A DNA stretch of 64,000 bases from positions 2,480,001-2,544,000 of the forward strand of contig NZ_CP021780.1 of assembly GCF_002192415.1 (NCBI RefSeq), written 5' to 3'. Position 1 is the stretch's first letter, and the number at the start of each line of letters is the position of its first letter. The stretch is from Paenibacillus donghaensis (GTDB taxonomy: Bacteria > Bacillota > Bacilli > Paenibacillales > Paenibacillaceae). Positions 35,415 to 43,505 of the stretch are shown here, piece by piece. Made by a program: the position numbers and the translations under genes. The notes beneath the pieces were generated by a model that made no database searches, was not told the DNA's origin, and saw only the letters and a list, made by a program, of their open reading frames with translations.

Positions 35415-36179
35415 ATGGCGGTCTGGGTTGTCGGCAAGAAGATTGGTGATCTCGGGGGTTACGGTGAAGTGTACATAGCTCATCAGAAAGAGGGAGACAG
35501 CCTGTCCAAGGAGGCGTACGCTGTCAAAAAGCTGGTTAAATTAAACAGGCTGTCTATTGAAAGGTTTCAACGTGAGGTTCGACTGTGTAGTCATTTGAAT
35601 CACAAACGGATTATCCGAATTCTTGCATTTCATATTCAAGAAGAGCCTTATTTCTATGTGATGCCCCGTTATCAATCAAGCATGAACAAGCTGTTACCTG
35701 AGATCAAACGGGATATCCGCAGGATCAAAGTGGTTATCAACCGGATTCTGGACGGGGTGGAATATCTTCATCAGCAGGGTATCTACCATCGTGACCTCAA
35801 ACCGGCCAACATTTTGTTGAATAAAGAGGATGATCTGGTAATCAGTGATTTTGGGTTGGGGATGCAGGCGGGTTCGGTCACACGCAGTCTTACTCTCTCG
35901 CATGCAGGGCTCGGAACCCGATTCTTCGCTGCTCCCGAGCAGTTGAAGGATGCCAAACATGTGGATCAGCGCTGTGACATCTACAGTTTAGGATGCATGA
36001 TCTATCTGTGTTTCTCCAGAAATGTCATGGACAGGCATTTTGATTTCAGAAATGTCCCGCCTGCCCTGACGTATGTAATTCGTAAAAGCACGGCTCTCAA
36101 CAAGGATGCGCGTTATGCGGATATTCAAAGTCTGAGACAAGCTTTTAATTGGGCGATCCACTCACTGGTGCATTCATAA
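35415..36179 (+). CDS. Ser/Thr protein kinase (Hanks type)
   Basis: 254 residues, kinase domain only, with no membrane segment or PASTA repeats, so soluble. Gly-loop IGDLGGYGEVYIA, ATP Lys in YAVKKLVKL, catalytic loop YHRDLKPANILL, Mg-binding SDFGLGM, and FAAPEQLKDA in the activation segment. All key residues are present, so it should be active. ATG at 35415 after TGGAGG. Adjacent to the tiny membrane-protein gene at 36183-36260 on the other strand. Substrate unknown. Confidence 0.9.
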   Translation: MAVWVVGKKIGDLGGYGEVYIAHQKEGDSLSKEAYAVKKLVKLNRLSIERFQREVRLCSHLNHKRIIRILAFHIQEEPYFYVMPRYQSSMNKLLPEIKRDIRRIKVVINRILDGVEYLHQQGIYHRDLKPANILLNKEDDLVISDFGLGMQAGSVTRSLTLSHAGLGTRFFAAPEQLKDAKHVDQRCDIYSLGCMIYLCFSRNVMDRHFDFRNVPPALTYVIRKSTALNKDARYADIQSLRQAFNWAIHSLVHS

Positions 36180-36182
36180 TGT

Positions 36183-36260
36183 CTACCGCTTGGAGCGCCA
36201 TATCCGGATGCATACGGCCAGCATGGCAAAAATCAGGACGAAATAAAATAGCTTGGGCAT
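36183..36260 (-). CDS. 25-residue membrane peptide
   Basis: On the minus strand ATG at 36260 with a perfect GGAGGTGA six bases upstream encodes MPKLFYFVLIFAMLAVC then IRIWRSKR. A single hydrophobic helix with a positively charged C terminus, stop at 36183-36185, convergent with the kinase gene four bases away. Too short for standard gene finders. Ribosome site quality argues for real translation. Confidence 0.6.
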   Translation of the reverse strand: MPKLFYFVLIFAMLAVCIRIWRSKR

Positions 36261-36328
36261 TGTGTTCACCTCCGATTTAGATATAGAATATCCTACATTA
36301 TACGTTATTGGAAAAAGGAGGTTTCAGC

Positions 36329-36462
36329 ATGAGTGAATTTCAACGACCAGCCCCTGTACACCAAGGAGCAGTTTAGGGTTCATGGAGGGAGACAGGGTGT
36401 CTTGTGCCAAGTGGATCTCTGTACAGGAGCTGATCAATGGGGATAAAGTTAATAGCACCTAA
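36329..36462 (+). pseudogene. short ORF with strong ribosome site, broken
   Basis: AAAGGAGG lies eight bases before the ATG at 36329, but only 15 codons follow before TAG. In another frame the text continues as NDQPLYTKEQFRVHGGRQG for 37 codons, suggesting a frameshift near 36340. I do not recognise it. Confidence 0.3.
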
Positions 36463-36532
36463 GTGGACGAAACGATAAACAGACTATTCGTGAGTAGAGA
36501 TAGGGAGCTTGTGCGGCCTAACTTATTGAACC

Positions 36533-36772
36533 CTATTTTCAAAATCTGTGATGAAGTAGCGACCTGCTTGAGTTAACCTGCTTCCATTTACAAAAGCCAC
36601 CTTAATACGATTTAGTAAGCCCTCTCGATTAAAAGTAATATTTGTTGCAAAGTCTGCTTTGTTGATTTGTTCTAAAGCAGCAAACGCCTATTTCTCGGAA
36701 TTCAGGTTCCTCTTCTTGCTCGATATATTTCAAAATCAGATACATAATAGCTTCACTTTTCTTTATTTTCAT
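36533..36772 (-). pseudogene. small phage-type protein gene with one frameshift
   Basis: On the minus strand ATG at 36772 reads MKIKKSEAIMYLILKYIEQ. After about 29 codons (near 36688) the coding text moves to another frame and continues AALEQINKADFATNIT... to QAGRYFITDFENRVQ and the stop at 36533-36535. Joined, it is about an 80-residue winged-helix-like protein of phage YjcQ type. The frameshift makes it non-functional unless it is a sequencing error. Confidence 0.5.
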
Positions 36773-36829
36773 TTAAAAAATCCTTTCATGGTAAGTTATT
36801 ATCCATCTTTAAGAATTCGACATTTTATT

Positions 36830-37539
36830 CTAACTCCCTTTCGGTGTCCAAGTAAGGCATGGCTGGTACGACTTGTATATCATCCAAGAGATAGAGGTGT
36901 GACGTAGATCGTGTAGACGGATCGGTTTAAGGCCGTGCTGGCGATGAAATGCTATCCAGCGCTTAGTGAGGCGCTCCGGGTCAGAAGGGAAGCCATTAGT
37001 TCGACAGAATAAGAACACCTAGTCATTTGCAACCCACTTATCCCCTAACTGCAGCTTCATTTTAGCCCACTCCAACCTGTAGGCTTTTAATTCATCTATA
37101 ACGGAAGTTGGGATTGCGATTACTCGTCTTGAGTGTTTATTCTTAGGTCCCTTGATAACCGGAGCTCCATCTTTATACATTGTTACGGTTTGCTTTATGT
37201 TAATCGTTCCGTTGATTAGATCAATGTTCCTCCAATCCAAGCCGGCTGTGTTTTGTCTTCGAGCTTACGTTCTACAAACTTAGTGGTCCATATCTCAATG
37301 GATTTACTGAAGGTGAGTTTCTCCGGCCTTATATAGTTACCGGACTCAATTTCCATCTTAAATTTTACTAATTCTTGCTCCAGGTGATTCTGCAGCCGAC
37401 GTGGAGCGCGCAGCAGTTCAGGATCTTCAACTCGAACGGTTTTTCGCTCAAAATCACGTTCCCCTTTTGCGTCATAGCCTAGCTCGACGGTAAGCCGCCA
37501 TGAGGTGTCTCCGCGCTTTTCTATGCTGCCTTTCGCCAT
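36830..37539 (-). pseudogene. decayed tyrosine integrase of the remnant element
   Basis: The start (MAKGSIEKRGDTSWRLTVE) is a close relative of the intact integrase encoded at 39105-40310. After EDKT about 150 residues are missing, including the first catalytic Arg, and the frame changes to AGLDWRNIDLINGTINI. An in-frame stop follows GDKWVAND at 37019, and the text resumes FLFCRTNGFPSDPERL and HDLRHTSISWMIYK. The end with the catalytic GHTD and Tyr is deleted. So there are at least two deletions, a frameshift and a stop. Confidence 0.9.
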
Positions 37540-37626
37540 AAATAAGTGACCTCCCTAATTTCCCAAGTAGAATAAAAAATCTGATTCTGGTACAATCTAT
37601 ATATTAAGTTTGAAGGAGCGGAGCAC

Positions 37627-37860
37627 ATGGATAATGATTTGGTGCAGTTATTGCGGTCCGTCATTCGCGAAGAATCAGGTCCTGTGAATGAACGCCTGGA
37701 TCGGATGGAGACAGAACAGACTCTTATTAAACAAGCAGTGCTGGATACTAACGAGCGTGTGAAAAGAATTGAAGAAGTCCAAGAGTCGCAGCATAAGATT
37801 ATTGAGCTGCTCTCGGTCCGTTCCATTGACCAGAAAGCCCAGCTTAAACGAATTAAATAG
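37627..37860 (+). CDS. small coiled-coil protein of remnant element
   Basis: 77 residues, ATG at 37627 after AAGGAGCGGAG, divergent from the decayed integrase. Heptad-like pattern throughout (NDLVQLLRSVIREESGPV; RLDRMETEQTLIKQAVLD; RVKRIEEVQESQHKIIELL). The first 15 residues, the C terminus (AQLKRIK) and the upstream extended -10 TGGTACAAT are shared with the paralogue at 40388-40684, which has an extra 21-residue coiled-coil unit. Still intact despite loss of its integrase. Function unknown. Confidence 0.75.
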   Translation: MDNDLVQLLRSVIREESGPVNERLDRMETEQTLIKQAVLDTNERVKRIEEVQESQHKIIELLSVRSIDQKAQLKRIK

Positions 37861-37868
37861 TAATCTTG

Positions 37869-37897
37869 ATCCGGTGCTTCCAGGCATCGGATTTTTG
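37869..37897 (+). terminator. terminator after coiled-coil gene
   Basis: ATCCGGTGC / GCATCGGAT stem followed by TTTTTG. Confidence 0.8.
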
Positions 37898-38067
37898 TTT
37901 GCTGTTAGGACAATTCACGGCGCTTCTGAGGGCTGCTGTTCAAGAGAGCTGTATTTTTATACCGCCCGGTGGAGTTGGTTTAAATTCCTGACTATATCGT
38001 CACGATTTACGGCTTTAAATGCGTGTTAAAGCTTATCTTGCTGTTCGGTAGATAAATGCATGTTTGA

Positions 38068-38451
38068 TTTTCGCGTGCAGGGCACGCAGAACTACGTGAA
38101 ATGATGTTTCTAGCCTTGGGTGACAATAAAAGAGTTTTGTGCGAGCGGCGCACAAAAGTGGTTTGTGGCACCAAGCGCCAGAAAATATCCAATCAGTTGT
38201 GCGAATCCCTTTTTCTTCACGCGGTGAAGGAAACACAATACTTTCTGCCGAGCTTCGGCAAAAACTTCAAATAAGACGGTACGACTTTTCACCGAAGCTC
38301 GGTAAAAACCTGATGTATAAGCAATTTCATTCGCCAAGCGACCATAAATAGAGTTTCGTACGCCGGGCGGACAAAACCAATTTCACCAACGGTTGGTGAA
38401 AACTATATCTCACTGAGCACCCAGAGCTTTCCGTCACTGCGTGACGAAAAC
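38068..38451. repeat. hairpin array A (10 different short hairpins)
   Basis: Ten short inverted repeats, 25-50 bp apart, each framed by a T-run on the left and an A-run on the right. Examples: TTTTGTGCG...CGCACAAAA (38135-38157), TGCCGA-GCT-TCGGCA (near 38245-38262), TTTCACCAAC-G-GTTGGTGAAA (38381-38402), CGTCAC-TGC-GTGACG (near 38431-38446). Stems differ from one another, so this is not a CRISPR or simple tandem repeat. The order matches array B in the neighbouring element. No long coding frame uses the region. Confidence 0.85.
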
Positions 38452-38630
38452 TTCTCAAGAACTTTCAACGTTCTATGAGCGCCAAATTGGGATCTTTACT
38501 AAGCCAACTACTGCACCTCAAGGGACTGGCAGCGAATGCGAATCCTGAAGCACCTGTAAGAAGAGGGTTGGTAAAAGAGTAATCAATAAAGGCGGGGCCC
38601 AGTGTATGGGAGCACATACCTGATGTTCTC

Positions 38631-38780
38631 ATGGTAAAGAATGTACAGGAGATATTGAAGATAGGGAGAAAGCAAGCCTATGACTTGATGGCTTCCGGTC
38701 AGTTTCATTGTATTAGGATTGGTCGGAAATGGTTGATAGCAAAACAGGGTTTTGTTGAATGGTTGGAGGGTGATCGATAA
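38631..38780 (+). CDS. excisionase-like HTH protein
   Basis: 49 codons from ATG at 38631: VQEILKIGRKQAYDLM, then FHCIRIGRKWLIAKQGFVEW. This is the helix-turn-helix 17 (MerR-like/excisionase) module that binds att DNA or early promoters. The frame is open upstream to 38583 (WEHIPDVL precedes), so the natural start may be non-ATG and a few codons earlier. It ends 124 bp before the 54-bp direct repeat. Related proteins are encoded at 43137-43505 and 44363-44548. Confidence 0.65.
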   Translation: MVKNVQEILKIGRKQAYDLMASGQFHCIRIGRKWLIAKQGFVEWLEGDR

Positions 38781-38903
38781 TAAATATTGAGTCGTAGAGT
38801 AGAAAAACATCTAGAAATTCAGCACCCAATCGGCACCCAAATCATGATATTAGCTGAGTACACTGCATTGTAGAAACTACTTAATTCCTTTCTACATAAG
38901 GCT

Positions 38904-38957
38904 TTACACAAAAATAATCGGGGCCCTATCTCTAGGGCCCCTTTCATGGGAGAGGAG
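38904..38957. repeat. left 54-bp direct repeat (attL-like)
   Basis: Starts TTACACAAAAATAATCGG and ends GGGAGAGGAG; identical base for base to 53548-53601. It contains a hairpin GGGGCCC-TATCTCTA-GGGCCCC followed by TTT, so it is probably the terminator of a host gene used as the attachment site. The integrase gene begins 150 bp inside. Confidence 0.85.
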
Positions 38958-39104
38958 TCGAATGAGAAAATTATAGCTTCTTCAAAATCGCGAAACCCTT
39001 GGTACATTGGGATTTTTGTGAAAATAGGAGAGGGGTGGAAGGGCTGTTTTTTGGCCGTTTTTGCAAATTTGGTGCCCACATGGTGCCCAGTTTCGTTCCC
39101 CGTT

Positions 39105-40310
39105 TTAAGCTTTCTTTTTCGTAGGTATAATCATGTCATCAAAGACATCGGCAGCAGCCTGATCCACTGACTCGAATATGTGACCGTAAATCTCCAGCAT
39201 CTTCATGTCAGTATGTCCCGCACGTTTGGCGATTGCCTTCGAATGAACCTTTTTATAGATCATCCATGAAATAGAAGTATGACGGAGGTCATGCAGACGG
39301 ATCGGCTTAAGATTATGTTTGCGATGAAATGCTATCCAGCGCTTAGTGAGACGCTCCGGATCAGAGGGCACTCCACTGGTTCTGCAGAATAGGAACTCTG
39401 AATCCCCCGCTGTCCATTTATCCCCCAGCAGCAACTTCATTTTGGACCATTCGGTTCTGTACAGCTTCATCTCATCTAAGACAGTCGGTGCAAGTGAGAT
39501 ACGCCGTTTTGATTGTTTGTTTTTAGGTCCTTTAATGACCGGAGCCCCGTCCTTAAACATAGTCACAGTTTGCTTTATGTCAATAATACCATTGACCAGA
39601 TCGATGTTCTTCCATTCCAGTCCGGCTAGTTCAGCACGGCGCATGCCGGTTGTTACAGCTAATGTGACTTGAAGTCGGAGCTGGATTGGCTCGTCCTCAA
39701 GCGCCACAAAGAGCTTCTCAATTTCCTTCTCGTCATAGTATTCCATTTCTTTGATGTCATTCTCACGAGGCTTCTTAACCCCGATCATGGGATTCTCTTT
39801 CAGAACACGCCACTCAACCGCCTTGGCGAAAATGCTGCGCAGTACCCGGTAGTTGTAAACGATGGTTGCAGATCCAAGCGGCTTGCCCTCTTTGTTAAGG
39901 CTGGCCTCAGGCGTTCGAAGATAGTCCAGGTAATCAGTGATGTGCATGGTTTTAATCTTGTCCATATGCATATCGCCAAAGTAAGGGAGTATGCGGCGCT
40001 CCGTATGGAATTTGTAACTGACTTTTGTCTTCTCTTCCAGTTCAGGCTCCACGAACTTTACAATCCATTTCTTGATATAGGCTTCGAATGTAAGCTTCTC
40101 AGGCTTGATGTAATTCCCCGCATCCACTTCCATTTGGAACTTCACCAATTCAGCGTCAAGATAGTTCTGCAGCCGCCGGGGTGCCCGCAGCAGGGCTGGA
40201 TCATCGACCTTGATCGTTCTGCGCTCCTGGACCCGTTTACCTTGGGCGTCATAGCCGAGTTCGGCGACCAACCGCCAGCGGTTCTCACCGCGTTTCTGAA
40301 TACTTGCCAT
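39105..40310 (-). CDS. int: tyrosine recombinase (integrase)
   Basis: 401 residues. N-terminal arm-binding domain (ENRWRLVAELGYDAQGK), core-binding SAM-like domain (TFEAYIKKWIVKFVEPELE), and a complete catalytic domain: Arg in TTGMRRAELAGLEW, HDLRHTS, GHTDMKMLEIYGH with the His and the Tyr nucleophile. Phage type. ATG at 40310 with GGGAGG upstream. It lies at the left border with its 3' end towards attL, and shares a divergent promoter region with the coiled-coil gene. Closely related to the decayed copy at 36830-37539. Confidence 0.95.
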   Translation of the reverse strand: MASIQKRGENRWRLVAELGYDAQGKRVQERRTIKVDDPALLRAPRRLQNYLDAELVKFQMEVDAGNYIKPEKLTFEAYIKKWIVKFVEPELEEKTKVSYKFHTERRILPYFGDMHMDKIKTMHITDYLDYLRTPEASLNKEGKPLGSATIVYNYRVLRSIFAKAVEWRVLKENPMIGVKKPRENDIKEMEYYDEKEIEKLFVALEDEPIQLRLQVTLAVTTGMRRAELAGLEWKNIDLVNGIIDIKQTVTMFKDGAPVIKGPKNKQSKRRISLAPTVLDEMKLYRTEWSKMKLLLGDKWTAGDSEFLFCRTSGVPSDPERLTKRWIAFHRKHNLKPIRLHDLRHTSISWMIYKKVHSKAIAKRAGHTDMKMLEIYGHIFESVDQAAADVFDDMIIPTKKKA

Positions 40311-40387
40311 AATATAAATACCTCCCGGTAGAATAAAATATTTGATTCTGGTACAATCTATATATCAAGTTTGAAGGAGCGGAGCAC

Positions 40388-40684
40388 ATGGATAATGATT
40401 TGGTGCAGTTATTGCGGTCCGTTATTCGGGAAGAATTAGCACCCGTAAATGACCGGTTGGACCGTAACGATGAACGGCTGGATGGTATAAGCCAGCATCT
40501 TGGGAACATCGACCAGCGTCTGAACCACATTGAGGAAGATCAGCACCTCATTAAGAGTGCTGTACTGGATACCAACGAACGCCTTATCAATGTTGAGTCT
40601 TTATTGGAGAATCAGCACAGGATTATTGAACTGCTCTCGGCGCGTTCTATAGAGCAGGAAGCAAAGCTTAAACGAATTAAATAG
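40388..40684 (+). CDS. small coiled-coil protein beside integrase
   Basis: 98 residues, ATG at 40388 after AAGGAGCGGAG. The chain is a continuous heptad coiled coil (RLDRNDERLDGISQHLGN; QRLNHIEEDQHLIKSAV; ERLINVESLLENQHRII). It keeps the N and C termini of its 77-residue paralogue at 37627-37860 but has one more coiled-coil unit. It sits divergent from int with an extended -10 TGGTACAAT in between. May control integrase or act as a structural tether. Function not known. Confidence 0.8.
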   Translation: MDNDLVQLLRSVIREELAPVNDRLDRNDERLDGISQHLGNIDQRLNHIEEDQHLIKSAVLDTNERLINVESLLENQHRIIELLSARSIEQEAKLKRIK

Positions 40685-40691
40685 ATTGCAC

Positions 40692-40723
40692 AGTCCGGCA
40701 CGGTCAGGTGTCGGACTTTTCTT
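40692..40723 (+). terminator. terminator after coiled-coil gene
   Basis: AGTCCGGCAC / GTGTCGGACT stem with TTTTCTTTG after. Downstream, CTGACTATATCGTCAC at 40809 matches 37989, showing that the element and the remnant share this flank. Confidence 0.8.
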
Positions 40724-40875
40724 TGTTTTGTGACCAAGTTAATACGAATTACGGCCTATGTGAGCGGAGGGGATATTTGTATCTCCAGAGGCCGTGAGAG
40801 TGAATTTGCTGACTATATCGTCACTTTTGAGGGCTTAAAATGCATGTCAACTGGAACTGCTATCTAACTTTTCAT

Positions 40876-41307
40876 TTATGGATTGATCTTTTTGAGGACA
40901 TTGACATAAAGGGCTCTTAATCGAACAATGGACCGAGAATCAAATTTGTTGAAATCACTATCAGAATATTTTTGATTAAGAAAGCGTGAATGAAATGTTT
41001 TGTCAGTAGTTACTACCGCCGGTTCAAATATTTCCTCAAACTGATCTGCAGTAATATCAATAATAAGATCGTTATACTCCAACCAAGCATGTGATTGTCC
41101 CTTACGCCATCCACATACATAAATTGTTTCAACACCGTGTTGCTCTCTCAGGTACTTTGCAAGGAGGTTACTTGCATCTCCACAACATGCTCGCGGGAAT
41201 CGATTAAACCAGGGCGACATCGAATATTCTGATATATCCATTTTTTCAATTGCCCTGCGAAAGAGTGTGGCTGAATCATAAATTTTTCTATGAAGTTCCT
41301 GTTCCAT
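40876..41307 (-). CDS. transglutaminase/papain-like small cysteine enzyme
   Basis: 143 residues, ATG at 41307 after GGAGGG. A Cys-His-Asp order typical of the transglutaminase/papain fold is visible: FPRACCGDASNLLAKYL (Cys near 42), QSHAWLEY (His near 80) and LIIDITADQF (Asp near 90). No signal peptide. In the remnant element this gene is missing between the same flanking blocks, so it is inserted cargo. It may cleave or modify peptide or amide bonds. Target unknown; a defence, effector or toxin-type function is only inferred. Confidence 0.65.
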   Translation of the reverse strand: MEQELHRKIYDSATLFRRAIEKMDISEYSMSPWFNRFPRACCGDASNLLAKYLREQHGVETIYVCGWRKGQSHAWLEYNDLIIDITADQFEEIFEPAVVTTDKTFHSRFLNQKYSDSDFNKFDSRSIVRLRALYVNVLKKINP

Positions 41308-41335
41308 GGAACCCTCCTATTAAAAGGCTAATTGA

Positions 41336-41901
41336 TTTCGCGTGCAGGGCGCGCAAAACTATGTCCAATGAGTTTTATGCGAGCGCCGCATAAAAGTGTT
41401 TTTTGGCGCTGAGCACTAGTGGATATCTATTCAGTTATGCGAAGTTCTTTTTTCTTCACGCGGTGAAGGTAACTCAATACTTTCTGCCGAGCTTCGGCAA
41501 AAACATTATATACGCCAGTCTGACTTTTCACCGAAGGCCGGTGAAAACTTGATGTATAAGTAATTTCAGTCGCCCAGCGACCATTAAATTAGTTTCGTAC
41601 GCCGGGCGGACAAAACCAATTTCACCAACGGTTGGTGAAAAACTATATTTCAATGATTACCTGGAGTTTTCCGTCACCGAGTGACGAATACTTCTTCTGG
41701 AAAATTGGGCCTTTGTGTACCGACTCCGTACGAAACTTCTGTTTTGTTCACCGCGTGAACAGAACTACTAAAAGATCCTTACAGAGCGATGCATAGTTTT
41801 CACCGCCGAGCGGTAAAAACTCCTTGACTGTACCCCTAGAGTTTTTGCCACTCGGCAGCAAAAACTCTTTTCATGAATTTTTTATTGCCTGGCAATGAAA
41901 A
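41336..41901. repeat. hairpin array B (about 15 different short hairpins)
   Basis: About 15 hairpins with mutually different stems and 1-7-base loops, flanked by T-runs and A-runs (GTTTT...AAAAC). Clear examples: TTTTATGCG...CGCATAAAA (41373-41395), TTTTCACCG...CGGTGAAAA (41525-41547), TTTCACCAAC...GTTGGTGAAA (near 41620-41640), TGTTCAC-CGC-GTGAACA (near 41744-41761), ATTGCC-T-GGCAAT (near 41884-41896). The first ten occur in the same order as in array A; the last five are extra. Hairpin 2 shows a compensatory G-C to A-T change against array A. Confidence 0.87.
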
Positions 41902-42108
41902 TCACTCATTGGATTTAGTCGGCAGCTGTCTTGCATGCATACGTAGAAAATCAACCAAAGGCATTTTCAAATATGTATCATGTTTTCTAAGCGCACGTAT
42001 TAATATCGGTTCGAATGCGTCTGCAATAGCTTGGATAGGATCACCTTCGACTGGGACAAATTCAATCTCGATTTCAGGGCGTTTTCTGATTTTTCTCGTT
42101 TTTTTCAT
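41902..42108 (-). CDS. 68-residue hypothetical protein
   Basis: ATG at 42108 with AAGGAG upstream on the minus strand; a longer frame from 42186 lacks a ribosome site. Basic start (MKKTRKIRKRPEIEIEFV), then PVEGDPIQAIADAFEPILI and a basic helix. Looks like a small protein associated with phage or recombinase operons. Family not recognised. It is divergent from the HEPN-like gene. Confidence 0.55.
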   Translation of the reverse strand: MKKTRKIRKRPEIEIEFVPVEGDPIQAIADAFEPILIRALRKHDTYLKMPLVDFLRMHARQLPTKSNE

Positions 42109-42180
42109 TCCTTGCAGCTCCTTTATAATGCAGGGTTTATCTTTCAGACATCGAAATATTATGTTATGGAGGGGATGGAA

Positions 42181-43026
42181 ATGCAAGATGTTATTGATGC
42201 TTACGTAATTGAAAACGTCGAATTAGACAAATCCGAATACTTTATTAATGAATACATATCACTGTCAACATTGGATGATAAAAAAGTCCTGGTAAGTATA
42301 AATAAAACTGAGCCTGGTCCTGTAACTTATGAATCTAATGGATACCTGTTCTTTCATGCACTTCAATTAGGGCTCCCAAGACTAAATATTCGCATCTCAG
42401 AGCCGCCTAGGCCTTATGGACGCATTGCTTATGGAATAGTGGGAAAGTGGAATACTCCTTTATTTAAGTTTTCTTCAGCCATTAACGATGATATTGAACA
42501 GGATAGCTCTTCTGCATATATTACTGAACAAGACATACAGGACATAATTAGGTTCTTTGAAATTTACAAAGCGCATAGTAAAGTTTCAAGGGGAAAACGT
42601 CAGGTTTCTGAGTGGAGGGAGACGAGATGGAGTTATGCACTTAATCAATACACTGAAGCGTGTCTCTCTACCACAATTGAAAGTAGTAATCAAGCTCTTA
42701 TTACAGGATTAGAGGCATTACTTGTATCAGGTGAAGGTAACCTTCAATATAAGGTTTCGCTCAATGCGGCCCTCATATTGGCTGATTCCTACGAGCAAAG
42801 AACTGATATTATGGGTCGAGTCAAAAAGATGTACAACTTACGCAGCAAAGCTACTCATGGTGAAATTGCAGCGCTCGTTAAGCTTCTAAACAAATCAAGT
42901 GTCTATGACGATTACTTCGAGTTGAAGAAAATCTTCTCCCAGTTGCTGCTTCTTACATATGGTAAAAGTGAAGAAGAGATATTTAATCGGCTGGACGTTG
43001 TACTACTCAGCGGACCTTCATTCTGA
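42181..43026 (+). CDS. HEPN (Apea-like) domain protein, cargo
   Basis: 281 residues from ATG at 42181, six bases after GGAGGGG; an in-frame extension to 42031 overlaps the divergent gene and is rejected. The C-terminal 130 residues fit Apea-like HEPN: SNQALITGLEALLVSGEGN, then SLNAALILADSYEQR, then YNLRSKATHGE, whose R-x4-H is the HEPN RNase motif. The N-terminal half is beta-rich and of unknown fold. HEPN RNases are common in toxin-antitoxin and abortive-infection systems. No obvious antitoxin is adjacent except the small divergent gene. Confidence 0.65.
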   Translation: MQDVIDAYVIENVELDKSEYFINEYISLSTLDDKKVLVSINKTEPGPVTYESNGYLFFHALQLGLPRLNIRISEPPRPYGRIAYGIVGKWNTPLFKFSSAINDDIEQDSSSAYITEQDIQDIIRFFEIYKAHSKVSRGKRQVSEWRETRWSYALNQYTEACLSTTIESSNQALITGLEALLVSGEGNLQYKVSLNAALILADSYEQRTDIMGRVKKMYNLRSKATHGEIAALVKLLNKSSVYDDYFELKKIFSQLLLLTYGKSEEEIFNRLDVVLLSGPSF

Positions 43027-43136
43027 GCACCTAACCAGTGCTTTTTCTATGCCTGGATAAAATGAGAAATTAGTTAATTGTTGTTCGTGACTTATTTCCT
43101 ATTTTCCTTTCTCACGGTCAACTTTGGACCGCCCCC

Positions 43137-43505
43137 TTATTTCCTTCTATTTACCTCCTTAGCTTCTGACTTCCCTTCCAGCCATTCAATGAAGACTGTT
43201 CGTGATACGAACAGTCGCCGGCCAACCCTGGCAACGTGAAACTGACTTGATGCAAGTAGTTCATATGCCTTATTCTCACCGATCCCCAAGAACTTCTGTA
43301 TATCAGCCGGGGAGAGGACTGGCGGCAGCAGTTTCTCAGTCCTCGTAATATCGTGCCGCGACGTTCCTTCCGGTGTAGGCGCGGCGGCAGGCTCTCATGG
43401 AGGTCGTATATTCACCGTCACTTCGATCTTCATCTCCTTTAACTCCTGCAGAGCAGTAAGCAGCAGATCGGCAGCGGGGGACTTGCTTGCGGGTTCACTG
43501 CTCAT
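43137..43505 (-). pseudogene. excisionase-like HTH gene with in-frame TGA
   Basis: The frame from ATG at 43505 to the stop at 43137-43139 spans 123 codons and overlaps the preceding gene's end (ATGAGCAGTGA). After EVTVNIRPP a TGA at 43395-43397 interrupts it; the same frame then continues without change into SPADIQKFLGIGENKAYELL, FHVARVGRRLFVSRTV, IEWLEGKSE, a typical HTH-17 excisionase module. A single point mutation or unusual readthrough would explain this. The HTH half resembles the protein at 38631-38780. Confidence 0.7.

Noticed and set aside
38068..38451. Set of tandem terminators
   Set aside because: T-runs precede the stems and A-runs follow them on both strands' reading in the same palindromic frame; most stems are short, so this is not a terminator design.
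38068..41901. CRISPR array
   Set aside because: Stems differ between units, there are no constant repeats or spacers, and no cas genes are present.
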